Below are positions 8,748 to 17,741 of a stretch of 64,000 nt of DNA, piece by piece. Origin of the DNA: Mixta intestinalis (GTDB lineage Bacteria; Pseudomonadota; Gammaproteobacteria; Enterobacterales; Enterobacteriaceae). A program made the translations under genes and the position numbers. Position 1 is the stretch's first letter. Each line of letters begins with the position of its first letter. The notes under the pieces were generated by a model. The model had not been told where the DNA came from and made no database searches. It saw only the letters and a program-made list of their open reading frames with translations. The DNA lies in NCBI RefSeq assembly GCF_009914055.1, contig NZ_CP028271.1, forward strand, positions 2,914,001 to 2,978,000, given 5' to 3'.

Positions 8748-8939
8748 ATGTCCTGGTATGATGAATTACAATGTCAGGTAGAAAAATGTGTTTGTCATGA
8801 GCCTAATCCGTTAATGAGCGAGATGCTGGCTGACATTGGTATAGAGGCGATGATCGATCAAAACGACGATCGTCTTCATCACCATTCCGCTCGCCAAACG
8901 CTTTTTAGCCGCTTACGCCACTATTTATTCCGCTCTTAA
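8748..8939 (+). CDS. Small Cys-containing protein of unknown function (63 aa)
   Basis: I do not recognise this protein. It is 63 residues long and has three Cys in the first 20 residues (CQVEKCVC), an acidic central helix (MLADIGIEAMIDQNDD), HHH, and a basic C-terminus (RLRHYLFRS). No signal peptide or membrane segment is seen. GGGAG stands 6 bases before the ATG, so translation is well supported. A Fur-box-like site lies about 140 bases upstream. The deoxynucleoside kinase starts 62 bases downstream with no terminator between. The Cys cluster and Fur box suggest a link to iron, but this is inference. Confidence 0.6.
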   Translation: MSWYDELQCQVEKCVCHEPNPLMSEMLADIGIEAMIDQNDDRLHHHSARQTLFSRLRHYLFRS

Positions 8940-9001
8940 CCGCAGCCCTGCCGCGCTAAACGGGAATAGCCTGCTTTCCCGCTACACAGAGAACCATTTT
9001 T

Positions 9002-9634
9002 ATGAAGATTATTGCAGTTGAGGCCAACATCGCCGCCGGTAAAAGCACGCTTATCGGGCCGCTGGCAGAAAAACTGATGGCGCTGACGGGCGAGAAATGG
9101 CAGCTGATGGTGGAGCCGGTAGATGCCGATCCGCAGTTTTTAGCGCTGCTAAAGGATTTCACCGCGCATCCCAGCGACGCCAATATCCGTATCCGTTTCC
9201 AGCTCTACATTACCCGTATGCGCCAGCGCCTGTTGCAAAACCTGCCGGAAGGCAATTACGTGATTGAGCGCTCGCTCTACAGCGATATGGTGTTTTGCCA
9301 CACCAACTTCCTGCAAACGGAGCGCCCCGACGCCAGCTATATGGATTACTACTACACCATTAAAGCCTGCTTTGCCGATTACCCGCCGATTGATGTGGTG
9401 CTCTATATCGATCGCGATCCGCAGGCCTGCTTTGACAGCTGCATGCAGCGCGCCCGTCCCGGCGAAACGGACTATCCGCTGGACTACTTCCTCGATTTGA
9501 AGCGCTTTCACGATGCCTGTCTGCCGCAGCTGGTGCGGCAGTACCCGGCGCAACTGATTACCTGGCCGGTAGAGAAAGGTTTTGCCGATGTGGATCGGCT
9601 GGCGGCCAGCCTGCTGGCGCAGACCGGCTGGTAA
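9002..9634 (+). CDS. Deoxynucleoside kinase (dCK/dGK family)
   Basis: A 210-residue kinase that should phosphorylate a deoxynucleoside at the 5' position for nucleotide salvage. The P-loop reads EANIAAGKST (residues 7-16), like human dCK EGNIAAGKST but with Ala8 for the first Gly. The family ERS motif appears in VIERSLYSD near residue 88, and the LID region is RARPGETDYPLDYF. Start ATG 9002 follows the small Cys protein gene by 62 bases. Convergent hmuV ends 28 bases downstream. Enterobacteria usually rely on thymidine kinase and cytidine kinase for salvage, so this family is an accessory gene; phage or horizontal origin is possible. Nucleoside preference is unknown. Confidence 0.85.
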   Translation: MKIIAVEANIAAGKSTLIGPLAEKLMALTGEKWQLMVEPVDADPQFLALLKDFTAHPSDANIRIRFQLYITRMRQRLLQNLPEGNYVIERSLYSDMVFCHTNFLQTERPDASYMDYYYTIKACFADYPPIDVVLYIDRDPQACFDSCMQRARPGETDYPLDYFLDLKRFHDACLPQLVRQYPAQLITWPVEKGFADVDRLAASLLAQTGW

Positions 9635-9662
9635 TGGATAGCGCAGCGCCCTTTGCCGTCCC

Positions 9663-10433
9663 TCAGCGACAGAGGGTCATCAGCGGACGATCTTCGGTAG
9701 GGTGAGTAGAAACCGTTATATCCGCCTGATAAAGCTCGCGCAGAACGGGCTCGTTCAGTACCTGCTGCGGCGCACCGTTCGCGACAACCTGCCCGCGATT
9801 AAGTAGCAGAATGCGATCGGCATACAGCGCCGCCAGATTTAAATCGTGCAGCACGCAGCAAATGCTGAAATGACGCGTCTGCACCAGTTCCCGCAGCAGG
9901 CGGAACAGCTGTTGCTGATAATGAATATCCAGCGCCGAGGTCGGCTCATCGAGAAACAGCCATTTTGCAGCGTGGCCCGGCTCCCATAATTGAAGCAACA
10001 GGCGCGCCAGCTGTACGCGTTGCTGTTCGCCGCCCGACAGACTGCGATAGTCGCGCTGCGCCAGCGTCTCACAGCGGCAAAGCGCCATCACCGTTGCGAT
10101 ATCTTCCCTGCTGGCCGCCGATTTATGCGCGTGCCGCCCCATGTTAATCACTTCCTGCACGCGGAAAGGAAAAATGATGCCGCTGTTCTGACGCATTACG
10201 GCACGGGTTCGCGCCAGTGCCTCAATTGACCACTGCGCCAGCGGCCTGCCGAACAGGAAACATTCGCCGCTGTCGGGCGTCAGATAGCCTGTGAGCTGGC
10301 GCAGCAGCGTCGATTTACCAGCACCGTTAGGCCCAAGAATGGCAACGATCTCGCCGCCGGGCAGAGAAAAAGAGACGTTGTTGGTCAGGCAACGCCCGTT
10401 AACCGCATAAGTTAGCTGACGAGCTTCAAGCAT
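9663..10433 (-). CDS. hmuV: Heme ABC transporter ATP-binding protein
   Basis: The 256-residue ATPase of the heme importer. Walker A GPNGAGKST, signature LSGGEQQRV, Walker B WLFLDEPTSALD and the H-loop His in VLHDLNLAALYADR are all intact. ATG 10433 overlaps the end of hmuU by 8 bases, which implies translational coupling; the longer frame would run deep into hmuU. It is the last gene of the operon, as in E. coli/Shigella chu loci where hmuV follows chuU. Confidence 0.93.
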   Translation of the reverse strand: MLEARQLTYAVNGRCLTNNVSFSLPGGEIVAILGPNGAGKSTLLRQLTGYLTPDSGECFLFGRPLAQWSIEALARTRAVMRQNSGIIFPFRVQEVINMGRHAHKSAASREDIATVMALCRCETLAQRDYRSLSGGEQQRVQLARLLLQLWEPGHAAKWLFLDEPTSALDIHYQQQLFRLLRELVQTRHFSICCVLHDLNLAALYADRILLLNRGQVVANGAPQQVLNEPVLRELYQADITVSTHPTEDRPLMTLCR

Positions 10434-11433
10434 AGGCCGCTCTCCTGCTACGAAAAATAAGCCAGAGAAAATAGGGCGCACCGATCAGGCTGCTCAGCAA
10501 TCCCACCGGCATTTCCGCAGGCTGCACCAGGGTACGCGCCAGCGTATCGGCCAGCAATAGCAGGCAGGCTCCGCATAGCGCCGAACAGGGAAGCAGCCAG
10601 CGATGGTTCGCACCGCTGGTCATACGGATCAGATGCGGCACCACCAGGCCAATAAAACCGATAATGCCGCTGACGGCGACCGCCCCGCCGATCAGCAGCG
10701 AACTCAGCAGCAAAAGCGTCTGGCGGCTGCGCCTGACGTTAAGGCCAAGATAGTGCGCCTCTTCCTCACCCAGCTGTAACAGATTTAGCGCCTCGGCATA
10801 GCGCCAGGCCAGTAACATCGCCGGTAGCGCCAGCGAGGCTGCCGCCAGCAGCGAAGTCCATTGCGCCTGACCGAGACTGCCCATCATCCAGAGCGTCAGC
10901 TGGCGTAGCTGCTGCTCATCGCCCACATAACTTAAAATACCAATCGCCGCCCCGCACAGCGCATTGATGGCGATACCGGCCAGCAGCAAAAACAGCACGC
11001 CGCCGGAGGAGGATCGTGCGCTAAGCAGAAAAATCAGCGCGCAGATCGCCAGGCTGCCAAAGACCGCAAACAGCATCTGCTCATACAGCGCCAGAACCGC
11101 AGGCAGCACCACGGGAAAAACAATCGCCACGCCTACCATCAGCGCCGAGCCGCTGCTGACCCCCAGCAGGCCGGGATCGGCCATCGGGTTGCGAAAAAGC
11201 CCCTGCATGATGACGCCTGCCGTACTCAGCGCCGCGCCAACCAGCAGCGCCAACAACACGCGCGGCAGACGTATATTCAATAAGATATCGCGGTAGTAAT
11301 CCTGCGATTCCGTACGCCACAGCGCTGAAAAGGGGATATCAATCGCGCCCATGCAGGAAGCAGTCACCGCCAGCGCAAGCAGTAAAACCACCAGCCCGGC
11401 GCACAAACGCCGGGGAGATAAGACGTTATTCAT
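10426..11433 (-). CDS. hmuU: Heme ABC transporter permease, FecCD family
   Basis: A 335-residue inner-membrane permease with about 10 hydrophobic helices that forms the heme channel with HmuV. The FecCD family signature is visible: PRVLLALLVGAALSTAGVI near the N-terminus, the loop NPMADPGLLGVSSG, and GFIGLVVPHLIRM before the last helices. The frame is open to ATG 11466; ATG 11433 is preferred because GGAA stands before it and its length fits the family, but the start is uncertain. It follows chuY by some 56 bases and overlaps hmuV. Confidence 0.9.
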   Translation of the reverse strand: MNNVLSPRRLCAGLVVLLLALAVTASCMGAIDIPFSALWRTESQDYYRDILLNIRLPRVLLALLVGAALSTAGVIMQGLFRNPMADPGLLGVSSGSALMVGVAIVFPVVLPAVLALYEQMLFAVFGSLAICALIFLLSARSSSGGVLFLLLAGIAINALCGAAIGILSYVGDEQQLRQLTLWMMGSLGQAQWTSLLAAASLALPAMLLAWRYAEALNLLQLGEEEAHYLGLNVRRSRQTLLLLSSLLIGGAVAVSGIIGFIGLVVPHLIRMTSGANHRWLLPCSALCGACLLLLADTLARTLVQPAEMPVGLLSSLIGAPYFLWLIFRSRRAAYA

Positions 11434-11489
11434 TAAAACGTTATTCCATACCAGATACCGGCGCATCGACCAGCGACGCGCCGCACCGC

Positions 11490-12119
11490 TCAGGCCGTTT
11501 CAGGTGCCAGCCCCGGCTGCACCAGACTGTAAACCTGATTGTTCAGGCTATCGGCGGCGTCGAGCCGGGCAATCATCGCCGCCACATCACGGCGATGAAC
11601 AAAGCCATGCACTTCCTCGCCCTGAAAAAGCTGCGCCATGCCCGTCGCCTCGCCGTTTAGCAGACCGCCAGGACGCAGGATGGCGTAATCCAGCGGGCTG
11701 GTTTGCAGCCAGGCTTCCGCCAGCGTTTTCTCCCGCACCGACTGCCCGAAGGCCGCCTTCGCGCGCGCCGACAGCCAGCGCCAGCTATCGCCGCAGCCAA
11801 GCGAAGAAACCATGATCATGCGCTCCAGCCCCTGTGCCGCCGCGGTATCGATAATGACGCGGTGCGCCTCAAATTCCTGCGCACCGCCCAGCGTCGAGAT
11901 AACCGTCGCCGCGTGACCCACTTTGGTGCAGGCCAGCGCGACCGCCTGCGCATCACGGGCGTCGCCTTCCACCACCGCCACGCCCAGCGCATCAAGCTGG
12001 GCCGCCGCAGAAGGATTACGCACCACCGCCACCACCGGACGCCCGGCTGCCAGCGCCAGATCCAGCACGCAGCGCCCGGTGCCGGTGCCGCCAGCGCCGA
12101 AAATCAGCCACGGTTTCAT
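11490..12119 (-). CDS. chuY: ChuY-like NAD(P)-binding protein (anaerobilin reductase)
   Basis: This 209-residue Rossmann protein resembles ChuY/ShuY, which reduces anaerobilin, the tetrapyrrole made by ChuW, with NADPH. The nucleotide-binding loop is FGAGGTGTGRCVLDLAL near the N-terminus, and the SDR-atypical fold continues with VISTLGGAQEF and MVSSLGCG. Its ATG overlaps the chuX stop (ATGA at 12119-12116), so translation is coupled. The position between chuX and the permease gene is the same as in the E. coli O157 and Shigella loci. Assignment of the reaction follows from family and context. Confidence 0.82.
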   Translation of the reverse strand: MKPWLIFGAGGTGTGRCVLDLALAAGRPVVAVVRNPSAAAQLDALGVAVVEGDARDAQAVALACTKVGHAATVISTLGGAQEFEAHRVIIDTAAAQGLERMIMVSSLGCGDSWRWLSARAKAAFGQSVREKTLAEAWLQTSPLDYAILRPGGLLNGEATGMAQLFQGEEVHGFVHRRDVAAMIARLDAADSLNNQVYSLVQPGLAPETA

Positions 12120-12613
12120 GACGCCATCACCTGTAGACGATGAGCCAGCGCACGGAAAGCAACAAGCTGTTCAGTCAGTAGCTGACGATGCTCGTCACGA
12201 CCGAGAAAGATCTTAAACATCGCGCTGCCCGCCTGGTTAAAGAACAGGATTGATGCGGTATCCATGCCCATAAACTGACGTTCCACCAGCGCGATATGCT
12301 GGCAGTTAACTGCCTTGATATGGCCGGTCATACCGTGACGCCCACGCAGGTTGAAGTAACCGTGGCGATGAAAGCCGGAAGGCAGATCGCCGGTGAATTC
12401 CAGGATGACATCGGCGGTATGCACCAGAGTAGTCACTTTGCCCCACTCCACCACCGTATCCCAGACGGTATCAAACTGCTCTCCGCTGGTTAACGTGCTT
12501 TTCGGCAGCTGCTGCACCACTTCCAGCAGCGTAACGTTAAATTTCTCTGCAATCGCCTCCAGCGTACCGTCCGGGTTGGTGGCTAAAAAGGCACGTAGCT
12601 CAGTGTGGCTCAT
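12116..12613 (-). CDS. hutX: Cytosolic heme carrier ChuX/HutX
   Basis: A 165-residue protein of the HutX/ChuX family that binds heme in the cytoplasm and hands it to the radical SAM enzyme ChuW. The family pattern is seen in LATNPDGTLEAIAEKFNV near the start and VVEWGKVTTLVHTADVILEFTG-type strands in the middle, split here for brevity (residues about 50-75). The start ATG 12613 has AGAGAAAT before it. It lies 21 bases after chuW and overlaps chuY by the ATGA quadruplet. Confidence 0.88.
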   Translation of the reverse strand: MSHTELRAFLATNPDGTLEAIAEKFNVTLLEVVQQLPKSTLTSGEQFDTVWDTVVEWGKVTTLVHTADVILEFTGDLPSGFHRHGYFNLRGRHGMTGHIKAVNCQHIALVERQFMGMDTASILFFNQAGSAMFKIFLGRDEHRQLLTEQLVAFRALAHRLQVMAS

Positions 12614-12634
12614 AAAATTTCTCTCCAGTTGGTG

Positions 12635-13954
12635 TCACGCCGGGTGACTGTTCAGTTCGGAAATCAGCTGCTGCAAAGACTGCAACAGGTTGCTTGCCCA
12701 AAAGCGTCCTTCATTGGTCAGGCGCAGGCAGGTTGAATCATCGCGGGTGAGTCCGGCCCGATGCCATTGCTGTAGCAGCGGCGTCAGCAGTTCGGCATGA
12801 GGCGTCAGCGTGTCCAGCGCCACCCTGGCAGTTTCGATCCCGGCCTGTAGCTCATGTCGCCACTCCACACGCGCTTCGGTGGCGCGCATCATCATCATTA
12901 GCGGCTTATGACCGGCGGCAATGCCCTGATGCCAGGCTTCCAGGTTGCGCTCCACCATCCACGAATAACCGTTTAACGAGCCGCCCGCACCGGAGCCTAA
13001 CGCCAGACAATCCGCGCCGCGCTTGATCAGCAGGTTATACAGGTTGCGCTCGCGTGTGGTTCGCCCCCAGTGGCTGTTGCTGATGCAGTGCCAGCCCGCT
13101 TTATCCAGCGCTTCGCAGCCCTGCAAATAGAGATCGCGCCGCGCTATCGGCGCAGGCACCTCAACGCGCCCGTTGCTGACCGCTTTGCCCAGCGGCGTTT
13201 CAGGTAGCAGGTTGAGCGCATAGAGATCGACGCCGTCCAGCCCGATTTGCTGCGCGATGGCCAGATCCTCCGCCCAGCTCTGCGCATCCTGATCCGGCAG
13301 ACCAAACAGCAGATCGCAGACCACCGAGGCGCGATCGCGGCGACAGAGATTTTCCATAAAACGGATCGCCTGCGGGCCATCGGAAGTGCGGGCCATACGC
13401 TTGCGGATCCGGCTGTTAAATGTCTGAATACCAATAGAGAAACGGTTCGCGCCCGCGTCAAGGCAGGCATCGATGCGTTCATCATCAAAGTTAAGTACGC
13501 GCCCTTCAATGGTGATTTCACAGTCGGGAGCCAGCGGTAACGCGCTGCGCAGACGCGTCAAAATGCGTGAGAGATCGTTCGCACTGAGGGCGGAAGGCGT
13601 GCCGCCGCCAAAATAGACGGCATGGATCGGTGCCGACTGATGCAGCGGGCTGTCTGCCTCCAGCGCAATTTCTTCCAGCAGCGCATCGGTATAGCGTGCG
13701 CAATGGTCTGCTTCATAGCGGTTCTGATAAAAACCGCAGAAAGTGCAGTGGGTGGCGCAGAAAGGAATGTGCAGATAGAGCAACCGCTTACGTGGCGGTG
13801 CCGGATGCGCCAGCAGCGATTGCCAGGTTTCAGCATGCTTCTCTTTGATTACCGGTGAGGAACCGCGCCACGGCATAGTGGCGCGACGATCGCGAAACGG
13901 CTGTGGGCCAGACAGCGCAAAGTGCGGCGTTAAATCAGGCTGTGGAACATTCAT
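12635..13954 (-). CDS. chuW: Radical SAM heme-degrading methyltransferase ChuW/HutW (anaerobilin synthase)
   Basis: This 439-residue enzyme belongs to the HemN-like radical SAM group. The cluster-binding motif CxxxCxxC appears as CATHCTFCGF, followed by YFGGGTPSALS and the SAM-binding strand EITIEGRVLNFDDERI. ChuW opens the heme ring without oxygen, methylates it and frees iron. The heme-locus HutW/ChuW family, rather than coproporphyrinogen dehydrogenase HemN, is indicated by the operon and by the N-terminal PFRDRRATMPWRG segment. ATG 13954 gives the family length (ChuW about 445); the longer frame lies within hmuT. Confidence 0.9.
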   Translation of the reverse strand: MNVPQPDLTPHFALSGPQPFRDRRATMPWRGSSPVIKEKHAETWQSLLAHPAPPRKRLLYLHIPFCATHCTFCGFYQNRYEADHCARYTDALLEEIALEADSPLHQSAPIHAVYFGGGTPSALSANDLSRILTRLRSALPLAPDCEITIEGRVLNFDDERIDACLDAGANRFSIGIQTFNSRIRKRMARTSDGPQAIRFMENLCRRDRASVVCDLLFGLPDQDAQSWAEDLAIAQQIGLDGVDLYALNLLPETPLGKAVSNGRVEVPAPIARRDLYLQGCEALDKAGWHCISNSHWGRTTRERNLYNLLIKRGADCLALGSGAGGSLNGYSWMVERNLEAWHQGIAAGHKPLMMMMRATEARVEWRHELQAGIETARVALDTLTPHAELLTPLLQQWHRAGLTRDDSTCLRLTNEGRFWASNLLQSLQQLISELNSHPA

Positions 13955-13979
13955 ACGGGTATCTTTAATTGGTTTTATT

Positions 13980-14864
13980 TCAGGAACGGGATGGACAAGC
14001 AGCGTCAGCCTTAAGCTCATCCGGCTGCGGCCAGAATTGCTGGTGCAAATATTCAACGGCATCGACGATGCGCGGTCCCATACCGAGGATTAGCGACTGA
14101 TCGATCTCCACGATGCGCTGATTTTTCCAGGCGGCGGTGCGATCGATGCCGGGCACGCTGGCTGCCAGCTTATCGCGCGCGCCCTGCCCGCTTTGCGAGG
14201 TAACCACGATGACATCAGGATTGGCGGCAATAATGGCTTCGCTGCTGTAGCTGCGATACTGTCGATGCGTGGCGACATTTTTACCTCCGGCCAGCGTCAG
14301 GATGACGTTGGCAACGCTGCCTTCCCCGGCCACCTGCGGCGTACTGCCGCCGGGTGCCAGCAAAAACATCACGCGCACCGGATGCGTCTGGCAGGCGTTA
14401 CGCCCGGCAACGCGATCCAGACGCTGACGCAGGCTGGCGACCAGCGCCTGGCCTTTTTCCGCTGCCTGCACCGCTTCAGCTAACGCCAGAATATTTTCAT
14501 AGAGTCGCTCCGGCGTGGCGGGTGTGCGCGGCAACGCTACCGTTCTGATATTGTGATGCTTCAGCTGATCGAAAATCAGCCGCGGTTCGGCATCCTGCCA
14601 GGTGATAAAAAGGTCGGGGCGCAGCGAGAGAATGCCTTCGATGCTTAACTGCTTCCAGTAGCCAATTTGCGGCAACTGTTTAACCTGCGGCGGCCAGACG
14701 GCGGTTTCATCCACGCCAACCACCTTATCGCCAGCATCCAGCGCCCAGATAAGCTCTACCAGCGAGCCACCGGCGGCTACGATGCGCTGCGGCGGCGGAT
14801 TCTGCGCCAGTACGCTACCGCACAGCAGCCATCCCGCCAGGGTCATCGCGAATTTTTTCATCAT
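13980..14864 (-). CDS. hmuT: Periplasmic heme-binding protein
   Basis: A class III periplasmic binding protein of about 294 residues that carries heme from the receptor to HmuUV. The N-terminus MMKKFAMTLAGWLLCGSVLAQ is a signal peptide. The conserved segments RIVAAGGSLVELIWALDAG, IGYWKQLSIEGILSLRPDL (its Tyr fits the heme-ligand position of ShuT) and ANPDVIVVTSQSG follow. The start lies 2 bases past the receptor stop codon; ATG 14861 would serve equally. It is the second gene of the heme operon. Confidence 0.92.
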   Translation of the reverse strand: MMKKFAMTLAGWLLCGSVLAQNPPPQRIVAAGGSLVELIWALDAGDKVVGVDETAVWPPQVKQLPQIGYWKQLSIEGILSLRPDLFITWQDAEPRLIFDQLKHHNIRTVALPRTPATPERLYENILALAEAVQAAEKGQALVASLRQRLDRVAGRNACQTHPVRVMFLLAPGGSTPQVAGEGSVANVILTLAGGKNVATHRQYRSYSSEAIIAANPDVIVVTSQSGQGARDKLAASVPGIDRTAAWKNQRIVEIDQSLILGMGPRIVDAVEYLHQQFWPQPDELKADAACPSRS

Positions 14865-14866
14865 CG

Positions 14867-17008
14867 TTAAAACGTCCATGCGAAGCCCATCGCCGCATTG
14901 AAGCCCGCAACCGGGATCGATTCATGTGCGGTTTTGTAGCGCTTATTGGTCAGATTATTCAGGGCGAGATTGACCCGGTACTGCTCTTCAGGCCCGAATT
15001 CGCTGCTGAAAGCCAGGTTTAACGTTGCCCATCCCGGATAGCGTTTGCCCGGAGCATCAGCCGAGGTGTCATCCTCCGCTTTTGCCGACGCACGCAGCCA
15101 GAGATCGGAGGAAAGCGTCATAGCATTAAGCAACAGAGTATGCTTCAGCCCTATTCTGCCGCTGAGCGTCGGTTCGCCGGTATGCCAGGTATGATGGTTC
15201 TGTCCGATATATTGACGGCGCAGCAGATTACCGCTGATGTAAGGGGAAACTTCCCAGCCGTTATATTCCGCAGAGAGCTCCATGCCGTAGGTTTTGGCGC
15301 GGCTGATATTGTCGTAAAAATAGTAACCGTCGCCTCTGCCGCTGTTATTATTCCCTTCGCATACCGCTTGTCCGGCACAGGCTACCGAAGCGATATAGTC
15401 ATCCGCTTCGGAATAATAAACCGCACCGTCGATTAGCCACATATTGCCGTTATAGCGCACGCCAAATTCATAGTTATTGGAGTGCTCGGCTTTTAAATCG
15501 GGATTACCGTAAGAAATACCGTTGCCTGCCGAAGTTTGCATAAACTGCTGGGAGAGCGTTGGGAAAACATAACCCTGCGCGAAGGCCAGCCGCAGCTCGG
15601 TGTTTTCAAAACCGGAGTAACGCAGGCTGGTAGAGGCGACCAGCGCGTTATCGTGCGCGGTGCGCTGCTTTAGCCGGTTAACGCTGACGCCCTTACTGGA
15701 ATGATCAACCGTCTCATCGCCGCCCAGCAGCGAGGATTCCAGCCAGTATTGGCGCGCGCCTACCGTCCAGTTCCAGTTATCCGCAAAGCGCCATTCGTTT
15801 TGGGCAAACAACGACCAGCTGGCCTGTTCGCCACGATTATGAGAATGTTTATTGGCGATATAATTTGCGCCAGGCGGAAAGCCGGTACTGGTACTGGCGT
15901 GGGTATAGCCCGCCGAACGCTGCCTGATGCGATCCTGTTGATACTGAGAGCCCATCACCAGGTGATTATTACCCGGCAGATCAAAATCTGACTGTAGCGT
16001 TAGCCCCCGCGTATTTTGTTTATCAAGAGATTGCGTCTGGTTGGCAACGCTAATATTGCCAATCATCGGCGAACCAGAAGATTGAACCACCGCAATATTA
16101 TTCTCGAACTGACGTTCAAGCGTCTGCACGTAAGCGTCTACGTGTAGGCTTTTCAGATACTTGCCGTCAGCCTCATAATCATAAAACAGCCCCAGCTTTT
16201 CACGCTCCAGCTTAGGGATTCTGACGCTAAACTCTTCGTAATCAGGCGAGTCATACCAGGTTTGCGTTGACAGGTTATAGCGATCGAGCGACAGGCCAAA
16301 CTTATGTTTATCCCAGCGATAGCCCAGCCACGCGCCCTGGCTATGGTTGCGATAACCGGTATCCGGCAGACGTCCATCGGGCGTATCGCGCTCGTTATGA
16401 TCGGCATAGCTGCCGTTCAGCCGGTAATCAAAATGCCCGATGCTGCCCCAGGCCGCGGCAGATTCGCTCCAGCCGTTTGTGCTGGTGTCATAGGTCGCTT
16501 TAATAACGCCGCCAAGCGGTTTATCGCCACCTTTACGGGTGATGAAATTAACCACGCCGCCGATCGCCTGCGATCCGTACAGTACGGAATAGGGCCCCTT
16601 AACGATTTCGATACGCTCCAGGGCGGATTCATCAATCAGCAGCCCAGGACCATAATCCTGCCCTGCGCGCTGATAGGTCACCTCTTGCCCGTCGATCAGC
16701 ATCAGTACGCGCGAAGAAGCTTCACCACGAATGCGTACCTGTTTGCGTCCGGCCAGCGCGTTATCCGTAATCTCAACGCCGGGCACATCGCGTAGCTCAT
16801 CGGCCAGCGACACATTGGTGGATTTCTCCAGCGTCTCTTTATCAATCACCTGAATCGTTGCCGGACTGTTCCATAGCGACGTTGCCGAACGGCTTGACGT
16901 CACGACCAGCGTCTTTTCCTGTGAGGTTATTTCTGCGGCGGCGTGCTGTGCGAAAGAGAGCGTAAGCGCGGACAGCAAAAAGCGCCGATTCCTGGTTAAG
17001 CGTATCAT
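14867..17008 (-). CDS. hmuR: TonB-dependent outer-membrane heme/hemoglobin receptor
   Basis: A 713-residue outer-membrane receptor. It has a signal peptide (to AQHAAAE), a TonB box (EKTLVVTSS), a plug domain with LRDVPGVEI and IEIVKGPYSVLYGS, and a 22-strand barrel ending in Phe (GFAWTF). A heme-receptor-like region is seen in FAQGYVFPTL followed by GNPDL, comparable to the FRAP/NPNL segment, although the first motif is altered. It is the first gene of the heme operon, 16 bases downstream of a perfect Fur palindrome. Heme as substrate follows from the operon; ChuA proper is somewhat shorter (about 660 residues). It needs TonB-ExbBD; exbBD is also in this window. Confidence 0.88.
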   Translation of the reverse strand: MIRLTRNRRFLLSALTLSFAQHAAAEITSQEKTLVVTSSRSATSLWNSPATIQVIDKETLEKSTNVSLADELRDVPGVEITDNALAGRKQVRIRGEASSRVLMLIDGQEVTYQRAGQDYGPGLLIDESALERIEIVKGPYSVLYGSQAIGGVVNFITRKGGDKPLGGVIKATYDTSTNGWSESAAAWGSIGHFDYRLNGSYADHNERDTPDGRLPDTGYRNHSQGAWLGYRWDKHKFGLSLDRYNLSTQTWYDSPDYEEFSVRIPKLEREKLGLFYDYEADGKYLKSLHVDAYVQTLERQFENNIAVVQSSGSPMIGNISVANQTQSLDKQNTRGLTLQSDFDLPGNNHLVMGSQYQQDRIRQRSAGYTHASTSTGFPPGANYIANKHSHNRGEQASWSLFAQNEWRFADNWNWTVGARQYWLESSLLGGDETVDHSSKGVSVNRLKQRTAHDNALVASTSLRYSGFENTELRLAFAQGYVFPTLSQQFMQTSAGNGISYGNPDLKAEHSNNYEFGVRYNGNMWLIDGAVYYSEADDYIASVACAGQAVCEGNNNSGRGDGYYFYDNISRAKTYGMELSAEYNGWEVSPYISGNLLRRQYIGQNHHTWHTGEPTLSGRIGLKHTLLLNAMTLSSDLWLRASAKAEDDTSADAPGKRYPGWATLNLAFSSEFGPEEQYRVNLALNNLTNKRYKTAHESIPVAGFNAAMGFAWTF

Positions 17009-17024
17009 CGAAACCTCGAATGCA

Positions 17025-17043
17025 AACGATAATAATTATCGTT
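17025..17043. promoter_or_regulatory. Fur box of the heme operon
   Basis: A perfect 19-base inverted repeat, AACGATAAT-A-ATTATCGTT, ends 16 bases before the receptor start. It contains the GATAAT...ATTATC core of the Fur consensus. Iron repression of the whole hmuR-hmuV operon is expected. Confidence 0.9.
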
Positions 17044-17295
17044 GCGCTTTATAAAAGGTTTGTTTTGTCGCGTCCAGCCAAAAAGTTTCATCTGAATGAC
17101 ATGTTTGATATTGATCAAGCGAAGCAAAATTCTTATTGGATCGAGGCCGCAAATAACGCAAAAAAATCATGGGGTAAAGGAGGTAACCCGCCTCTGTCAA
17201 CGCTAAAAAATGATGTCCAACAGGTAACAGAGGCGTGAAAATGGAAGATGATAAAGACGGAGAAAAAGACGAAAAAGTACAAACGCGGGAAACGG

Positions 17296-17646
17296 CTACC
17301 GATCTTTCTTCGGTCGATATTTTTCCGGTAATGGCGGAACGGGACGTTTATCATCGATCAGATGACGTATCGCCAGAATGGGATGATGCAGCAGCATACG
17401 CGGTCCCGCCCAGCGCATAATCTGTTTCATCTCTTCACGCGGCGCGGGCTGATAGCAATGAATCGGGCACTGCTTACAGGCGGGCTTATCTTCACCGTAA
17501 GCACAGCGATCGAGGCGTTTTACCGCATACTGATATAGCTTTTGGTAACGCTCTGGTTCGGGTAACGCCTGCGGACAGCTGGACTGATACAGAGCGATCA
17601 TTTTTTCAATGGTGCGCTTTTCTCGCTGGATACGCTTTCCTGACAT
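17296..17646 (-). CDS. ygbA: YgbA family protein (nitrous oxide-stimulated promoter family)
   Basis: The 116-residue product matches the E. coli YgbA family (117 residues). It is basic and has four Cys in a compact arrangement, RCAYGEDKPACKQCPIHCYQ, which resembles a metal or Fe-S site. The family is induced by nitrosative stress through NsrR in E. coli; its biochemical role is not settled. ATG 17646 is chosen because the frame upstream (to 17736) carries the promoter region and gives an overlong protein. An FNR-type box lies 96 bases upstream of the start. Confidence 0.85.
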   Translation of the reverse strand: MSGKRIQREKRTIEKMIALYQSSCPQALPEPERYQKLYQYAVKRLDRCAYGEDKPACKQCPIHCYQPAPREEMKQIMRWAGPRMLLHHPILAIRHLIDDKRPVPPLPEKYRPKKDR

Positions 17647-17741
17647 AACGCTATACCTGATGCTGAAGGAAAAATAACGGCCTGAGCCGTGATCAAACAT
17701 GACCACAGCCGTCTTTTTATAATAAAAAAGCCTCAACGTTA

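Noticed and set aside
17235..17420. 61-codon acidic frame antisense to ygbA
   Set aside because: It overlaps the conserved ygbA coding region on the other strand and shows no family features.
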